NCBI RefSeq assembly: GCF_000620645.1
Contig: NZ_JIAV01000015.1
Coordinates: 310,001-374,000, forward strand
DNA from: Nocardioides sp. URHA0032
GTDB lineage: Bacteria > Actinomycetota > Actinomycetes > Propionibacteriales > Nocardioidaceae
DNA length: 64,000 nt
Reading direction: 5' to 3'
Part shown: positions 56,573-64,000 of the stretch, piece after piece
How the letters are laid out: every line of letters begins with the position of its first letter
How positions within the stretch are numbered: the stretch's first letter is position 1
The notes under the pieces: model-generated
What the model saw: only the letters and a program-made list of their open reading frames with translations
Told to the model about the DNA's origin: nothing
Databases searched by the model: none
Program-made: the position numbers and the translations under genes

Positions 56573-56924
56573 AGGTTTGCTTCCTGCGGAAGCGGTGGAA
56601 CTCTAACCCACCCACTGCCGAGCGTCCCAATCGGCGGTGGATCCGGCCGTCGCCGTGCGCCACCATCCCGACATCCCGGGCGAGGACGTCCCGGCGTGGT
56701 CAGCCGCCCCACCGCTTCTCGGGGGACAGGAAAACGATGGGGCGGTACGTCCATGGTAGGCACGCCACGGCCGACGAAACTCGTCCGAACGACCCAGCCC
56801 CCGGCGACCTGATCGCCGAGGGCCGGGGCCAGCTTGGTCGCCCTGTGCGAGTGTTCTGCGTGATGAGGCACCCGAGAGTGGTGATCGTGAACTGACGCGC
56901 TTCTTGTTCCCGGTTACGACTCGG
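56573..56924. other. Gene-free region between tRNA-Asp and a LuxR gene
   Basis: The 352 bases hold the upstream region of tRNA-Asp and the downstream region of the leftward LuxR gene. The open frames here have no ribosome site or family match. I see no other structure. Confidence 0.55.
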
Positions 56925-57662
56925 CTATGAGCGGTCCGACGGATCTGTCTCGCCGGGGCGCCCGACGTCGGCGTCCCCGAGTGGGACCTCGAACGCGTGC
57001 TCGAACATCCACAGGACGGCCTGGCTGCGGCTGGTGACGCCGATCTTCCGGTACGCCGACCGGACGTAGCTCTTCACCGAGTTGATGCTGAGGTAGATGT
57101 CATCGGCAATCTCCTGGTTGGTCTGTCCGGCCACGACGCCAGCCAGGACGTCGAGCTCCCGGCGCGTCAGCCCGTGGATCGACGTGTGGCGCTCCGGACC
57201 GCTCGCCTGATCGGGCGCGGGGCTCGGCGGACCGCCCGCGGCGGAGGCCGAGTCGAGGATGGCGGTGAGGATCTCGTCCGCGGTCGACCGGATCGACACG
57301 AACCGACTGACTCCGTGCGCTCGCGCCAACGCGCGCAGCCTTTCTGCCGCAGCCTCTTCACGGTCGTGCTCGATCCCGGCGACGACCGCATTGCCGGCGA
57401 CCAGGTGGCGCAGGTCGTCCCCGCCGCCTTCGAGAGCGCACAGGTCGTAGAGCACCACGTCGAGCGAGCAGAGATGCCCGTCCTGGGTGGACACGTCCCG
57501 GACCTCGACCAGATCACAGTGTCGGCGAAGGGCGTCGGCGAACCCCGCTCTGACGATGTCGAACGGACTCACCACCGCTGCCGTGACCGGCTTCCCCACA
57601 ACCAGCAGTTTTGCCACCCGCCAGCGAATCGAAACCGGCGTGGAACGCAGTTCCAGGGCCAT
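56925..57662 (-). CDS. LuxR-family regulator with divergent receiver-like domain
   Basis: The 245-residue protein has a weak receiver-like N-terminal half (TAAVVSPFDIVRAGFADALRRH, then SLDVVLYDLCAL, where the receiver Asp would be) and a clear LuxR helix-turn-helix (LTRRELDVLAGVVAGQTNQEIADDIYLSINSVKSYVRSAYRKIGV). It is like a NarL-type response regulator whose phosphorylation pocket is degenerate, and no kinase is adjacent. The first 20 residues may not be translated, since alternative starts exist. Confidence 0.83.
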   Translation of the reverse strand: MALELRSTPVSIRWRVAKLLVVGKPVTAAVVSPFDIVRAGFADALRRHCDLVEVRDVSTQDGHLCSLDVVLYDLCALEGGGDDLRHLVAGNAVVAGIEHDREEAAAERLRALARAHGVSRFVSIRSTADEILTAILDSASAAGGPPSPAPDQASGPERHTSIHGLTRRELDVLAGVVAGQTNQEIADDIYLSINSVKSYVRSAYRKIGVTSRSQAVLWMFEHAFEVPLGDADVGRPGETDPSDRS

Positions 57663-57672
57663 GTCGGCGGAG

Positions 57673-57745
57673 CACCCCCAACGGGATTCGAACCCGTGCT
57701 ACCGCCGTGAAAGGGCGGGGTCCTGGGCCGCTAGACGATGGGGGC
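57673..57745 (-). tRNA. tRNA-Glu (anticodon TTC)
   Basis: The minus strand begins GCCCCCATCGTCTAGCGGCC, has anticodon loop CTTTCAC (TTC), T-arm ACGGG-TTCGAAT-CCCGT and acceptor end TGGGGGT-G; the first pair is G-U. CCA is not encoded. Confidence 0.96.
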
Positions 57746-57847
57746 CGGACTGCACGGAGAAGCATAGGGTCGGCCGTCCGGACGCTCCAAAGACGCGGAC
57801 GCCGTTTTCACCGGCCCTCGACGACTGTTGTAGGGTGACCGTCGCTC

Positions 57848-57921
57848 GGGCAGGTAGCTCAGTTGGTACGAGCGTCCGCCTGAAAAGTGGAAGGTCGGCG
57901 GTTCGACCCCGCCCCTGCCCA
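57848..57921 (+). tRNA. tRNA-Phe (anticodon GAA)
   Basis: The 74-base cloverleaf has acceptor stem GGGCAGG/CCTGCCC, D-arm GCTCAGTTGGTACGAGC, anticodon loop CTGAAAA (GAA) and T-arm GGCGG-TTCGACC-CCGCC. CCA is not encoded. A strong terminator follows. Confidence 0.96.
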
Positions 57922-57951
57922 CGAGCACGCAGGGCTCTGACCTGCCAGAAG

Positions 57952-57977
57952 GCCCCCGCCGGGTTCCCGGCGGGGGC
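57952..57977 (+). terminator. Terminator after tRNA-Phe
   Basis: GCCCCCGCCGGG and CCCGGCGGGGGC are perfect inverted repeats with only TT between them, followed by TCTTC. It lies 30 bases after tRNA-Phe and also faces the convergent HisKA gene. Confidence 0.9.
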
Positions 57978-58053
57978 TCTTCACATCCCGCACCTCGCTG
58001 TGAGGTCGGTCGGGCTTCGTGGTCCGTCGGGCGCGCCGCGGTCCCGAATCAGG

Positions 58054-58371
58054 TCACTCCCGGGCCCGGGTGCTCGCTTCGCGCAGCTCGCCGCACACGC
58101 CGGCGACCGCCGCGCTGAGCCGCTGCACGGCGTCGTCGAGAGCTCGGATCGACCGGCGCTGGTCGGCGGGAAGCTCGTCGATCTGTCCGCGCAGGAGCTC
58201 GGAGTGCCCCACCACGACCGTCAGCGGGGTGCGGAGCTGATGATTGATCGACGCCGCGAGCAGCACGAGGTCGTGGTCATCGGGACGGCCCGCCGGACTG
58301 TCACTGGCGTCGCGACACTGCTCGTGCCCGGGCTCGACCTCTGAGCGGCGGGGCGACTCCCCCGCCCTCAT
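58054..58371 (-). CDS. HisKA-domain-only protein (histidine kinase without ATPase domain)
   Basis: The 105-residue product has a clear histidine-kinase dimerisation and phosphoacceptor helix (LAASINHQLRTPLTVVVGHSELL, His44) and a second helix (RSIRALDDAVQRLSAAVAGVCGEL), then stops. There is no HATPase domain downstream, where the tRNA-Phe terminator follows within about 80 bases. It may be a truncated kinase or a stand-alone phosphotransfer protein. The start at 58371 (MRAGESPRRSEVEP) has no strong ribosome site. Confidence 0.6.
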   Translation of the reverse strand: MRAGESPRRSEVEPGHEQCRDASDSPAGRPDDHDLVLLAASINHQLRTPLTVVVGHSELLRGQIDELPADQRRSIRALDDAVQRLSAAVAGVCGELREASTRARE

Positions 58372-59000
58372 GGCATCGGCTCGGCAGTGTCTGCCGGTCG
58401 TGGTGCAGCGCTGGGGGTGATGGGGGACGGTTCGAGCCCGAGCTCCACGGCGCCCACTCCTTCTACTGGTGTGATTCGTTCCAGGACGGTCGGTACCAGT
58501 TCAAGGCTCGCTCCTCGTCGTGGGCCGCACCACCAGGTCGCCACGCACGCAGCGCCTTCCGGTCCCGGTGCCGCGCAATGCGGACACCGAACAGCCCCGG
58601 CCCTGCAGAGGATCGTCGGCAGCCGGGGTGTTGGTCGAGGACGGCGGCGGCGCCCGGCGACGGACCTGCTCCTCGGTGCGCACTGCTGGGGCCGCCAGGG
58701 CTATGGGACTATTCAGTCCATAAAGCGCGGGCATCGCGCGGAACTATCCGGTCAGCGCTGCGCCGCACCCCGCGCCTTGGGCGCTCGTCGTTGCAGACCC
58801 GAATGCTGTCGACGAGCAGGGCGCACTGCCGGGGGCCCATCCCGCGGCGGCGGGAGCGAGTCGTTGGTGGCACCGAGGAGGGCGTACGACGTTGGGGACG
58901 TGGTTCGGGGCGAGCTCGCGCCCGGTCGCCGGAGCCAGGTGCTCGACGCACGGGTCACGGTCCCAGGGCACGTGCGTGCCGGGTCCGTGCGACAGATCGC
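58372..59000. other. Gene-free region upstream of the AraC gene
   Basis: About 630 bases without a convincing gene. Rightward frames run through it into the AraC gene, but their translation is Arg/Ala/Gly-rich and fits no family. Lower GC content around 58700-58750 (GGGACTATTCAGTCCATAAAG) could include a promoter. Confidence 0.5.
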
Positions 59001-60020
59001 ATGGCCGTGTCACGGCTCCCAGACGCTGTCGTGTCCAAGGCTGAGCGGACCGGCGTCGGGGACCGGGCGTACAGGCGACGCGCGCTGGGCCCGGAGGCGG
59101 CGGAGCGCCTGATCTCGGACTCCTACTTTCCCGTCCGCGTCCTGCCCCAGGGAGCGCCCGAGGAGTTCGTGATGGAGACGGCCGAGGCCCGGATCGGTCG
59201 GGTCACGGCGGCGGTGATCTCCATCAATGCCGCGGCCAGGATCATCACCGCCGAGACTGACCACGTCAGGGTGATGATGACGCTCCGCGGGCGTTCGGTG
59301 TGGTACGGCAACGCAGAGGATGCCATCGTCGCTCGCTCCGGAGATGGCGTCGTGCTCAATGCTGAGCAGGCCGCCGACACCTGGTTGTCGGACGGTTGTG
59401 CCTGCTTGTGCGTGATGGTGCCGCAGGAGGCCCTGCACCAGGAGCTGGAGGCGCTCAGCGGGCGTCCGCTCGGTTCCCCTCTTCGCTTCACCCCGCGACT
59501 TCGACTCAAGGACGGCTCGAGCGGTCTGCTGGCGCCGGCGCTGAGGCTTCTGGTGACCGGACTCCACGACGCGGACTCTGCGTTCCGTTTCCCGCGAGTC
59601 GGGCGCCATGTGGAGGGCCTGGTGCTGGACGGACTGTTGTTGGGGCACCAGCACAACCACTCGAGCCTGCTGGACCGGCCGACCCGGGTGGGGAAGTCGC
59701 CCGTCGCCCGTGCCGTCGAGCTGTTGGAGGAGCATCCGGAGCTTCCGTGGACCACCGTGGCTCTCGCCCACGACGTGCACCTGAGTGTGCGGGCCCTGCA
59801 GGAAGGGTTTCGTCGTGAGCACGACCTGACGCCGATGGCCTACCTGCGCGCGGCGCGGCTTCGCGAAGTGCACCGAGACCTGGCGGACGCAGTGCCCGGC
59901 AGCATTCGGGTGCGGGACGTGGCGCTCCGGTACGGGTTCGTCCACCTCGGCCGGTTCGCCGCGGCCTATCGGCAGCAGTTCGGGGAGAAGCCCTCCACCA
60001 CACTGGCCCGCGTTCCGTAG
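59001..60020 (+). CDS. AraC-family transcriptional regulator
   Basis: From the ATG at 59001 the product is 339 residues: an N-terminal AraC-type sensor region of the ArcR/OruR-like group (about residues 20-210) and a C-terminal double helix-turn-helix (LPWTTVALAHDVHLSVRALQEGFRREHDLTPMAYLRAARLREVHRDL, then IRVRDVALRYGFVHLGRFAAAYRQQFGEKP). This C-terminus is typical of activators of aromatic or small-molecule catabolism. No target operon is adjacent, so the inducer is unknown. The longer upstream frame is not used. Confidence 0.88.
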   Translation: MAVSRLPDAVVSKAERTGVGDRAYRRRALGPEAAERLISDSYFPVRVLPQGAPEEFVMETAEARIGRVTAAVISINAAARIITAETDHVRVMMTLRGRSVWYGNAEDAIVARSGDGVVLNAEQAADTWLSDGCACLCVMVPQEALHQELEALSGRPLGSPLRFTPRLRLKDGSSGLLAPALRLLVTGLHDADSAFRFPRVGRHVEGLVLDGLLLGHQHNHSSLLDRPTRVGKSPVARAVELLEEHPELPWTTVALAHDVHLSVRALQEGFRREHDLTPMAYLRAARLREVHRDLADAVPGSIRVRDVALRYGFVHLGRFAAAYRQQFGEKPSTTLARVP

Positions 60021-60038
60021 CGGCGGCCCGGAGAAGCG

Positions 60039-60422
60039 TCAGGCGGTCCGCTCGTGCGGCACCTCGAGCCGCGGCACGCCGCCGAGGCCGAGCCGGTAGC
60101 GCACGTGGTCTGCGTACTGGTCGAGCGTGCGGTAGAGCACCTGGTGCGCCGACCAGGGCAGCGGCTCGGCGCCGTCGTACCAGCTCTCGCCGAAGGCGAT
60201 CCACACCGGCGTCCAGTCCGCGGCGTCGTCCCAGGCGCCGCGCTTGCCGATCAGCAGCCGCCGGCGGACCTGGAACGCCCGGCGCGGGCCGTCGTCGCAG
60301 ATCGGGGCGGTCGCGACCGGCCAGAGCCGCAGGTCGAGGGACATCAGGTGCACCTCGAGCTGGGGCAGCACGCGAGGATCGACCAGGACGGTCGCCACGT
60401 TCTCGTGCGGCTCGCGCATCAT
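60039..60422 (-). CDS. Hypothetical protein, 127 residues
   Basis: The product (from the ATG at 60422, MMREPHENVATVLVDPRVL) is a soluble mixed alpha/beta protein with several Trp and Tyr residues (WTPVWIAFGESWYDGAEPLPW and YRTLDQYADHVRYRL). It has no signal peptide or catalytic motif I recognise. It converges on the AraC gene. Codon use is native. Confidence 0.6.
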   Translation of the reverse strand: MMREPHENVATVLVDPRVLPQLEVHLMSLDLRLWPVATAPICDDGPRRAFQVRRRLLIGKRGAWDDAADWTPVWIAFGESWYDGAEPLPWSAHQVLYRTLDQYADHVRYRLGLGGVPRLEVPHERTA

Positions 60423-60486
60423 GACCGCACGCTCCCCGCACCACCCGGCCGGCGTCAACCCTCCGTTCGGGCGAGGCCGGTGGCGG

Positions 60487-60963
60487 TCAGTCGCGCAACC
60501 GGGCGTAGCCGTGCTGGAGGAAGTCCGACATCGCCGAGACGGTGAACACCGCGGCCCAGGTCCTCGCCGCCCGGGGGGCGAGGGCGAGCCCGGCGACGTA
60601 CGCCGTGCCGATCCACACGCCCAGGCAGAAGGGGCAGGTGATCAGCTCGCCCACCGTGTGGCGCAGGCCGTGCTCGCCGCGCGCGGACTCCCGGTGCTCG
60701 GCGTTGCCCGCCGGCCCCTCGAACTCCGTGAACGGCGCCCGGAGCGGGCTGGTCACCGAGCCACGGGCGACCAGCCGGCTGAGCTTGTGGGTCGCGACGC
60801 CCCCGAGGACCAGGTCGCGGACGGCGTACCGCTCGGGCAGGGCGGTGCCGCTCCGACGTGCGTACGCCGTGACCGCTGCGGAGGCGAGTGCGTAGGTGGC
60901 GAGGCTGCCCGAGAACCCGGGCAGGTCGACGTCGGCGTCGGGGTCGTAGTCGCGCATGCGCAC
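60487..60963 (-). CDS. DUF1360 membrane protein
   Basis: The 158-residue protein has the DUF1360 pattern: AVRDLVLGGVATHKLSRLVARGSVTSPLRAPF, then ELITCPFCLGVWIGTAYVAGL with a CPFC motif, and about three membrane helices. Relatives include a B. subtilis spore-coat protein, but in actinobacteria the role is unknown. A GTG at 60963 or an ATG at 60957 may start it. Confidence 0.85.
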   Translation of the reverse strand: MRMRDYDPDADVDLPGFSGSLATYALASAAVTAYARRSGTALPERYAVRDLVLGGVATHKLSRLVARGSVTSPLRAPFTEFEGPAGNAEHRESARGEHGLRHTVGELITCPFCLGVWIGTAYVAGLALAPRAARTWAAVFTVSAMSDFLQHGYARLRD

Positions 60964-61049
60964 CGGTGTCCCGTACGGCGGGTGTTCACGCGTGTGAGGT
61001 GCGCCGCGCGCGGTTGCCGGCGCGCCGATGGACCCGGGCCACCGCGGCC

Positions 61050-61265
61050 GGCGGTGCGTCAGCCACCCTTCGCCCGGCGGATTCGGTGGCTATCCCACCG
61101 CTGGCCCGGGCCACCGCGGGCCACCGCGGGTCGGCGGTGCGTCAGCCACCTTTTCGCGACCAGATTCGGTGGCTAAGCCACCGCTGGCCCGGGTGACCTC
61201 GCGCCACCGCGGGCCGGCGGTGCGTCAGCCACCCTTTGCCCGGCAGATTCGGTGGCTATCCCACC
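61050..61265. repeat. Tandem array of 83-bp units (about 2.6 copies)
   Basis: Units start GGCGGTGCGTCAGCCACC at 61050, 61133 and 61216, exactly 83 bases apart. Each contains AGCCACC followed some 20 bases later by GGTGGCT, a hairpin. The third, partial unit runs into the stop codon (61256-61258) of the leftward TIMP-like gene. The array occupies the gap between that gene and DUF1360. Confidence 0.9.
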
Positions 61266-61831
61266 GCCCGCCGGCGGCGGAGGCCGAGCGCGGCGGCACC
61301 GGCGGCGACCAGGCCCACGCCGGCGCCGGCGCCGAGGATCCAGGCGTACGGCGGTCCGTCGCCGGGCGCGGGGTACGCGACCGCGGAGCCGGGTGGGTGC
61401 GCCGGGCCGGTGACCTGCCGCAGCCGCTCGACCCGGGCGGGTCCGGCGTGCGCCGTACCGCCACACAGGTTCGCGGTCAGCTCGCGGTCGCCGTTCGCGT
61501 AGACGACGTACTCCTGGTCGACGGTCATGTTCTCCAGGCCGCACGAGGCCCCCGACACCGCCGAGGTCACCCGCGCGTTCACGGGCGCGTCGCCCTTGAG
61601 CACCTCGTCGACGTCGAAGTGGTAGGTCGCGGGGTCGCCGCTCGACATGATCACGCGCCGCGGCGGCGGCTCGACCTCGGTGAGGGTGCCCGTGAACACG
61701 ACGTCGGCATCCTGCAGGTGCTGCTCGGTCGAGCCGACGACGCACGAGCACGCGAGCGCGGCGGCCGGCGTCATCGCGACCAGGGCGAACGCGGCGAGCA
61801 GGCCGGCGAGCAGGGTCCGCAGGGTCGTCAT
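61256..61831 (-). CDS. Secreted TIMP-like (netrin-fold) protein with C-terminal membrane anchor
   Basis: The 191-residue protein has a signal peptide (to Ala27), and the mature protein would start CSC (Cys28 and Cys30), as in tissue inhibitors of metalloproteinases. The OB-like core follows (ADVVFTGTLTEVEPP, then YHFDVDEVLKGD and CGLENMTVDQEYVVYANGD), with two more cysteines for disulfides. A C-terminal helix and RRRR tail (ILGAGAGVGLVAAGAAALGLRRRR) anchor it. The function of bacterial TIMP-like proteins is not established. Its stop lies in the 83-bp repeat. Confidence 0.82.
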   Translation of the reverse strand: MTTLRTLLAGLLAAFALVAMTPAAALACSCVVGSTEQHLQDADVVFTGTLTEVEPPPRRVIMSSGDPATYHFDVDEVLKGDAPVNARVTSAVSGASCGLENMTVDQEYVVYANGDRELTANLCGGTAHAGPARVERLRQVTGPAHPPGSAVAYPAPGDGPPYAWILGAGAGVGLVAAGAAALGLRRRRAVG

Positions 61832-61865
61832 GCGGGTACGACGCGGGCGACGACCCGGCGGTTCC

Positions 61866-64000
61866 TCACTTCCGCAGCATCTCCGCGAACGCCGGGCTCA
61901 GCAGGCCGCCGGCGGAGTTGTCCGGCACGGGCGGCAGGTCGAGTCCGCCGTACGCCGGGGAGCCGTCGGCCTTGCCGTACCGGAGCCACGTCTCGGCGGG
62001 CCCCTGTCCCTGGCCGGGGACGGACCAGTCGCAGACGCCGTGCGGGAAGGTCGCCTCCAGCGTCGCCCACTCCGCGTCGCTGAACGGGACGAGCATGAAG
62101 GAGAAGTCGTCGCGGACGAGCGGCTTCAGCCGGCAGGCGACGTTGTCGTTCGCGACGGGTCCGCCGGCCTCCTGGCGCGGGGTCGAGAGCCGGGTCTGGA
62201 GGACCTGGAGCTCCGAGACGTCGCAGGCGTCGGCCGCCTGGGCGACCACGCAGCGGTCGGTGACGTCGGCCGGACGGTCGGCGGCGACCTTGTCCGCGAG
62301 CGGCTCGCGGGAGCCGTCCGCCTCGACCGCGGCCAGCCAGCGGTCCATCGCGACCAGCGCCTCGTTCGCCCAACTGACGTCCCCGATCAGCGGCGTCGGG
62401 CCGAACCACATCACCCGGTTGTCGGTGTTGCCCTGGTCGGCCATCAGCCGCTCCTGGGTCCAGAACGCGTGCGCGTAGTCGTGCGCGACGCCGGGGTCGG
62501 GACCGCCGTGGTTGATCATCGCCACCTCGTCGAGGTGGTTGGCCTCGTTGATCAGCCCGGTGCGGTAGGCGTTCGCGATGGCCCCGGGGTCGCCGGTGAT
62601 CCGCGTCGGCGTCGGCACCGCGTCGACGTCGAGGCCGCCGAGCTTGGCGTTCAGGTCCACGAACTGCGCGGCCGTGATCGTGCCCGCCTTCAGCGCGGAC
62701 AGGCCGTAGAGGACGCCGTCGTTCGAGAACGGGATGCCCCCGAAGCCGTGCCCGGCCGCCTTCTCCTGCGGCGTCCACACCGACTCCGGGCGCCGGCCGA
62801 GCTGGTTGACGAGCAGGTCGAGGACCGAGCAGCGGACGCCGCCGGGGTTGGTCTCGGAGTCGTAGCGGGTCGACGGGTCGCCGGCGACCGGGTCGACGGT
62901 GCCGGAGCACGCGTTCTCGGGGTTCAGGGCCGCCTTGAACAGGCCCTCGTCGGCGACGACCGCGTTCAGGTGCGAGGCGTGGCCCTCGACCTGGGCCATC
63001 TGCGGCTCGGTCCACACGACGCCCGGCGCCCAGCGCGACGGGTCCTCGAAGTAGAGCCGCAGCAGGTGGTAGTCCGCGAACTGCGCACCCGCGGTGAAGG
63101 TGTCCGGGTAGGAGCAGCTGGTGATCAGGCCCTGGTAGATGCCCGGGTAGGCGTTCGCCACGGTGTGCTGGGCGATCGAGCCGCCCGAGCAGCCGGTGCC
63201 GATCGTGTACCGCAGCGCGCCGTACCGCTCCACGAGCCGCTCCTTGGCCATCAGCACCGACTCGGCGTTCATCGCGACCGAGCAGTTGTGGCCGGTGTTG
63301 TCGAGCGCGGTCGACAGCACGGCGAAGCCCAGGCCGATCGCGGTCACGTAGCTCGGCGTGACGCCCGGCGCCCCCTCGAGGGTGCCGGAGTAGTCGGCGG
63401 TCGGTGGCGAGCCCGGGGCGTACGACGCGCCGCAGCCGCCGCCGTGGGTCACCAGCAGCTTGTGGTTCCACTGGTCCTGGGGCGCCCACGCCCGCCAGGG
63501 CGAGCCGGGACGGAACAGGGTGAGGATCGTGTACCGGTCGCGGTCCTGGAACCCCTGCTCGCGGCGTACGACGAACGGCACCTCGACGCCCTCGTCGGTG
63601 GTCGTGGTCGCGACGTCGGAGGGCGGGTTCTCCGGGTCGTAGGGCTGCAGGTCGGTGGTGAGCGGGTCGGTCGACCGGTAGAGGTAGTCGTAGGTCGCCG
63701 GCTGGTCGCACAGGTCGTCGACCGCGCCCTCCTGGCAGCGGTAGTGCTGCGTCTGCGGGCCCGAGAACACCGGGCCGCCGTTCGGGTGGTTCACGACCGC
63801 GATCCGGCCGGCGCGGGCACCCGGCGCGCTCGCGCGCAGCACGGTGCGGCCGACGTCGAGGCCGGTGACCAGCCCCTCGAACCGGCCGTCCTCGCGGACC
63901 GCGAAGCGCTTCGTCACATCAGTGCCGCCGGCCATCACCCGGACGTCGCCGGGTTCGACGTGCTGCGGGACCTGCACGGCGACGAGCACGTCGCCGCCCG
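61866..64000 (-). CDS. Large DUF6351 secreted hydrolase-like protein (5' end outside the window)
   Basis: The 711 visible codons run off the right edge in frame. The product resembles DUF6351 proteins: an N-terminal beta-rich domain (VAVQVPQHVEPGDVRVMAGG), then WNHKLLVTHGGGCGASYAPG and a nucleophile-like TGCSGGSIAQHTVANAYPG elbow, followed by a long alpha/beta region with many cysteines. It looks like a secreted tannase- or esterase-like hydrolase; the substrate is unknown. The signal peptide, if any, lies outside the window. The TIMP-like gene begins 34 bases after its stop, so the two may be co-expressed. Confidence 0.85.
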   Translation of the reverse strand, partial: GGDVLVAVQVPQHVEPGDVRVMAGGTDVTKRFAVREDGRFEGLVTGLDVGRTVLRASAPGARAGRIAVVNHPNGGPVFSGPQTQHYRCQEGAVDDLCDQPATYDYLYRSTDPLTTDLQPYDPENPPSDVATTTTDEGVEVPFVVRREQGFQDRDRYTILTLFRPGSPWRAWAPQDQWNHKLLVTHGGGCGASYAPGSPPTADYSGTLEGAPGVTPSYVTAIGLGFAVLSTALDNTGHNCSVAMNAESVLMAKERLVERYGALRYTIGTGCSGGSIAQHTVANAYPGIYQGLITSCSYPDTFTAGAQFADYHLLRLYFEDPSRWAPGVVWTEPQMAQVEGHASHLNAVVADEGLFKAALNPENACSGTVDPVAGDPSTRYDSETNPGGVRCSVLDLLVNQLGRRPESVWTPQEKAAGHGFGGIPFSNDGVLYGLSALKAGTITAAQFVDLNAKLGGLDVDAVPTPTRITGDPGAIANAYRTGLINEANHLDEVAMINHGGPDPGVAHDYAHAFWTQERLMADQGNTDNRVMWFGPTPLIGDVSWANEALVAMDRWLAAVEADGSREPLADKVAADRPADVTDRCVVAQAADACDVSELQVLQTRLSTPRQEAGGPVANDNVACRLKPLVRDDFSFMLVPFSDAEWATLEATFPHGVCDWSVPGQGQGPAETWLRYGKADGSPAYGGLDLPPVPDNSAGGLLSPAFAEMLRK

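Noticed and set aside
58420..58480. A degenerate tRNA 3' end (GGTTCGAGCCC followed by GGCGCCCAC)
   Set aside because: No matching T-stem, acceptor stem or upstream tRNA arms could be built, so it is probably chance similarity.

Overview
The window reads as chromosomal DNA of a high-GC actinobacterium, most likely Nocardioides or another Nocardioidaceae. The evidence is the strong G/C bias at third codon positions, frequent GTG starts, a mycothiol synthase (mshD), an actinobacterial GlnR, an actinobacterial nitrobindin-like protein, and short dispersed repeats built on GGTCTCGATACGCTCGC...CTCGACCACCGA. This assignment is inference; no 16S gene lies in the window.

Region 1 (1-14.4 kb) is a sulfur, nitrogen and thiol block. 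It holds a TauE-type exporter, the sulfate adenylyltransferase pair cysD-cysN, a collagen-like secreted protein, then a leftward set of DUF1416 (SseC-like), rhodanese sulfurtransferase, DUF4395 and a membrane-anchored thioredoxin. MoaD/ThiS, glnR, a BKACE enzyme, dtd, mshD, a YgfZ-type folate-binding protein, a Fur-family repressor, a nitrobindin-like protein and a DsrE protein follow. The gene order resembles what I recall of the M. tuberculosis Rv0811c-Rv0819 neighbourhood. Two small genes too short for routine ORF calling lie here (10280-10408 and 13737-13838).

Region 2 (14.4-30.1 kb) begins with an 822-residue Ala/Glu-rich coiled-coil protein and an esterase. A phosphate block follows: ppk1, a DUF47 PhoU-like protein and pit rightward, then pstSCAB leftward with a two-unit PHO box 78 bp upstream of pstS, and a MutT1-type Nudix/phosphatase. 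An AbiEi/Vsr-like gene sits between pit and pstB and is bracketed by two oppositely oriented 59-bp elements. csoR with a candidate operator and a cold-shock gene close the region.

Region 3 (30.1-49.8 kb) looks accessory. It has many hypothetical, secreted and membrane proteins, two gene remnants (the C-terminal half of a DHA2-type MFS transporter, and a decayed DUF4386 gene) and several gene-poor stretches. Its core is a 933-residue MalT-like STAND/LuxR regulator. Three nearby promoters (38.7, 44.2 and 45.0 kb) share one architecture: a TCACCAC-N2-GTGGTGA dyad, a third CTCACC half-site and a -10 box at fixed spacing. They precede a small-protein/DUF2306 operon, a DUF4386 membrane protein and an MMPL transporter. 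This looks like a local, undescribed membrane-stress or export regulon and is the best candidate here for a new system.

Region 4 (49.8-64 kb) returns to ordinary chromosome: tRNA-Lys, -Asp, -Glu and -Phe, a thioesterase preceded by a perfect KstR-type site, type II NADH dehydrogenase, an RsbW-like ATPase overlapping two crcB fluoride-channel genes, a zincin-like peptidase, a lipoprotein hydrolase divergent from a MarR regulator over a perfect dyad, LuxR and AraC regulators, a HisKA-only protein, a TIMP-like secreted protein and a large DUF6351 protein cut by the right edge. Two tandem-repeat arrays (35-bp units at 5.0 kb, 83-bp units at 61.1 kb) each run into the stop codon of the neighbouring leftward gene.
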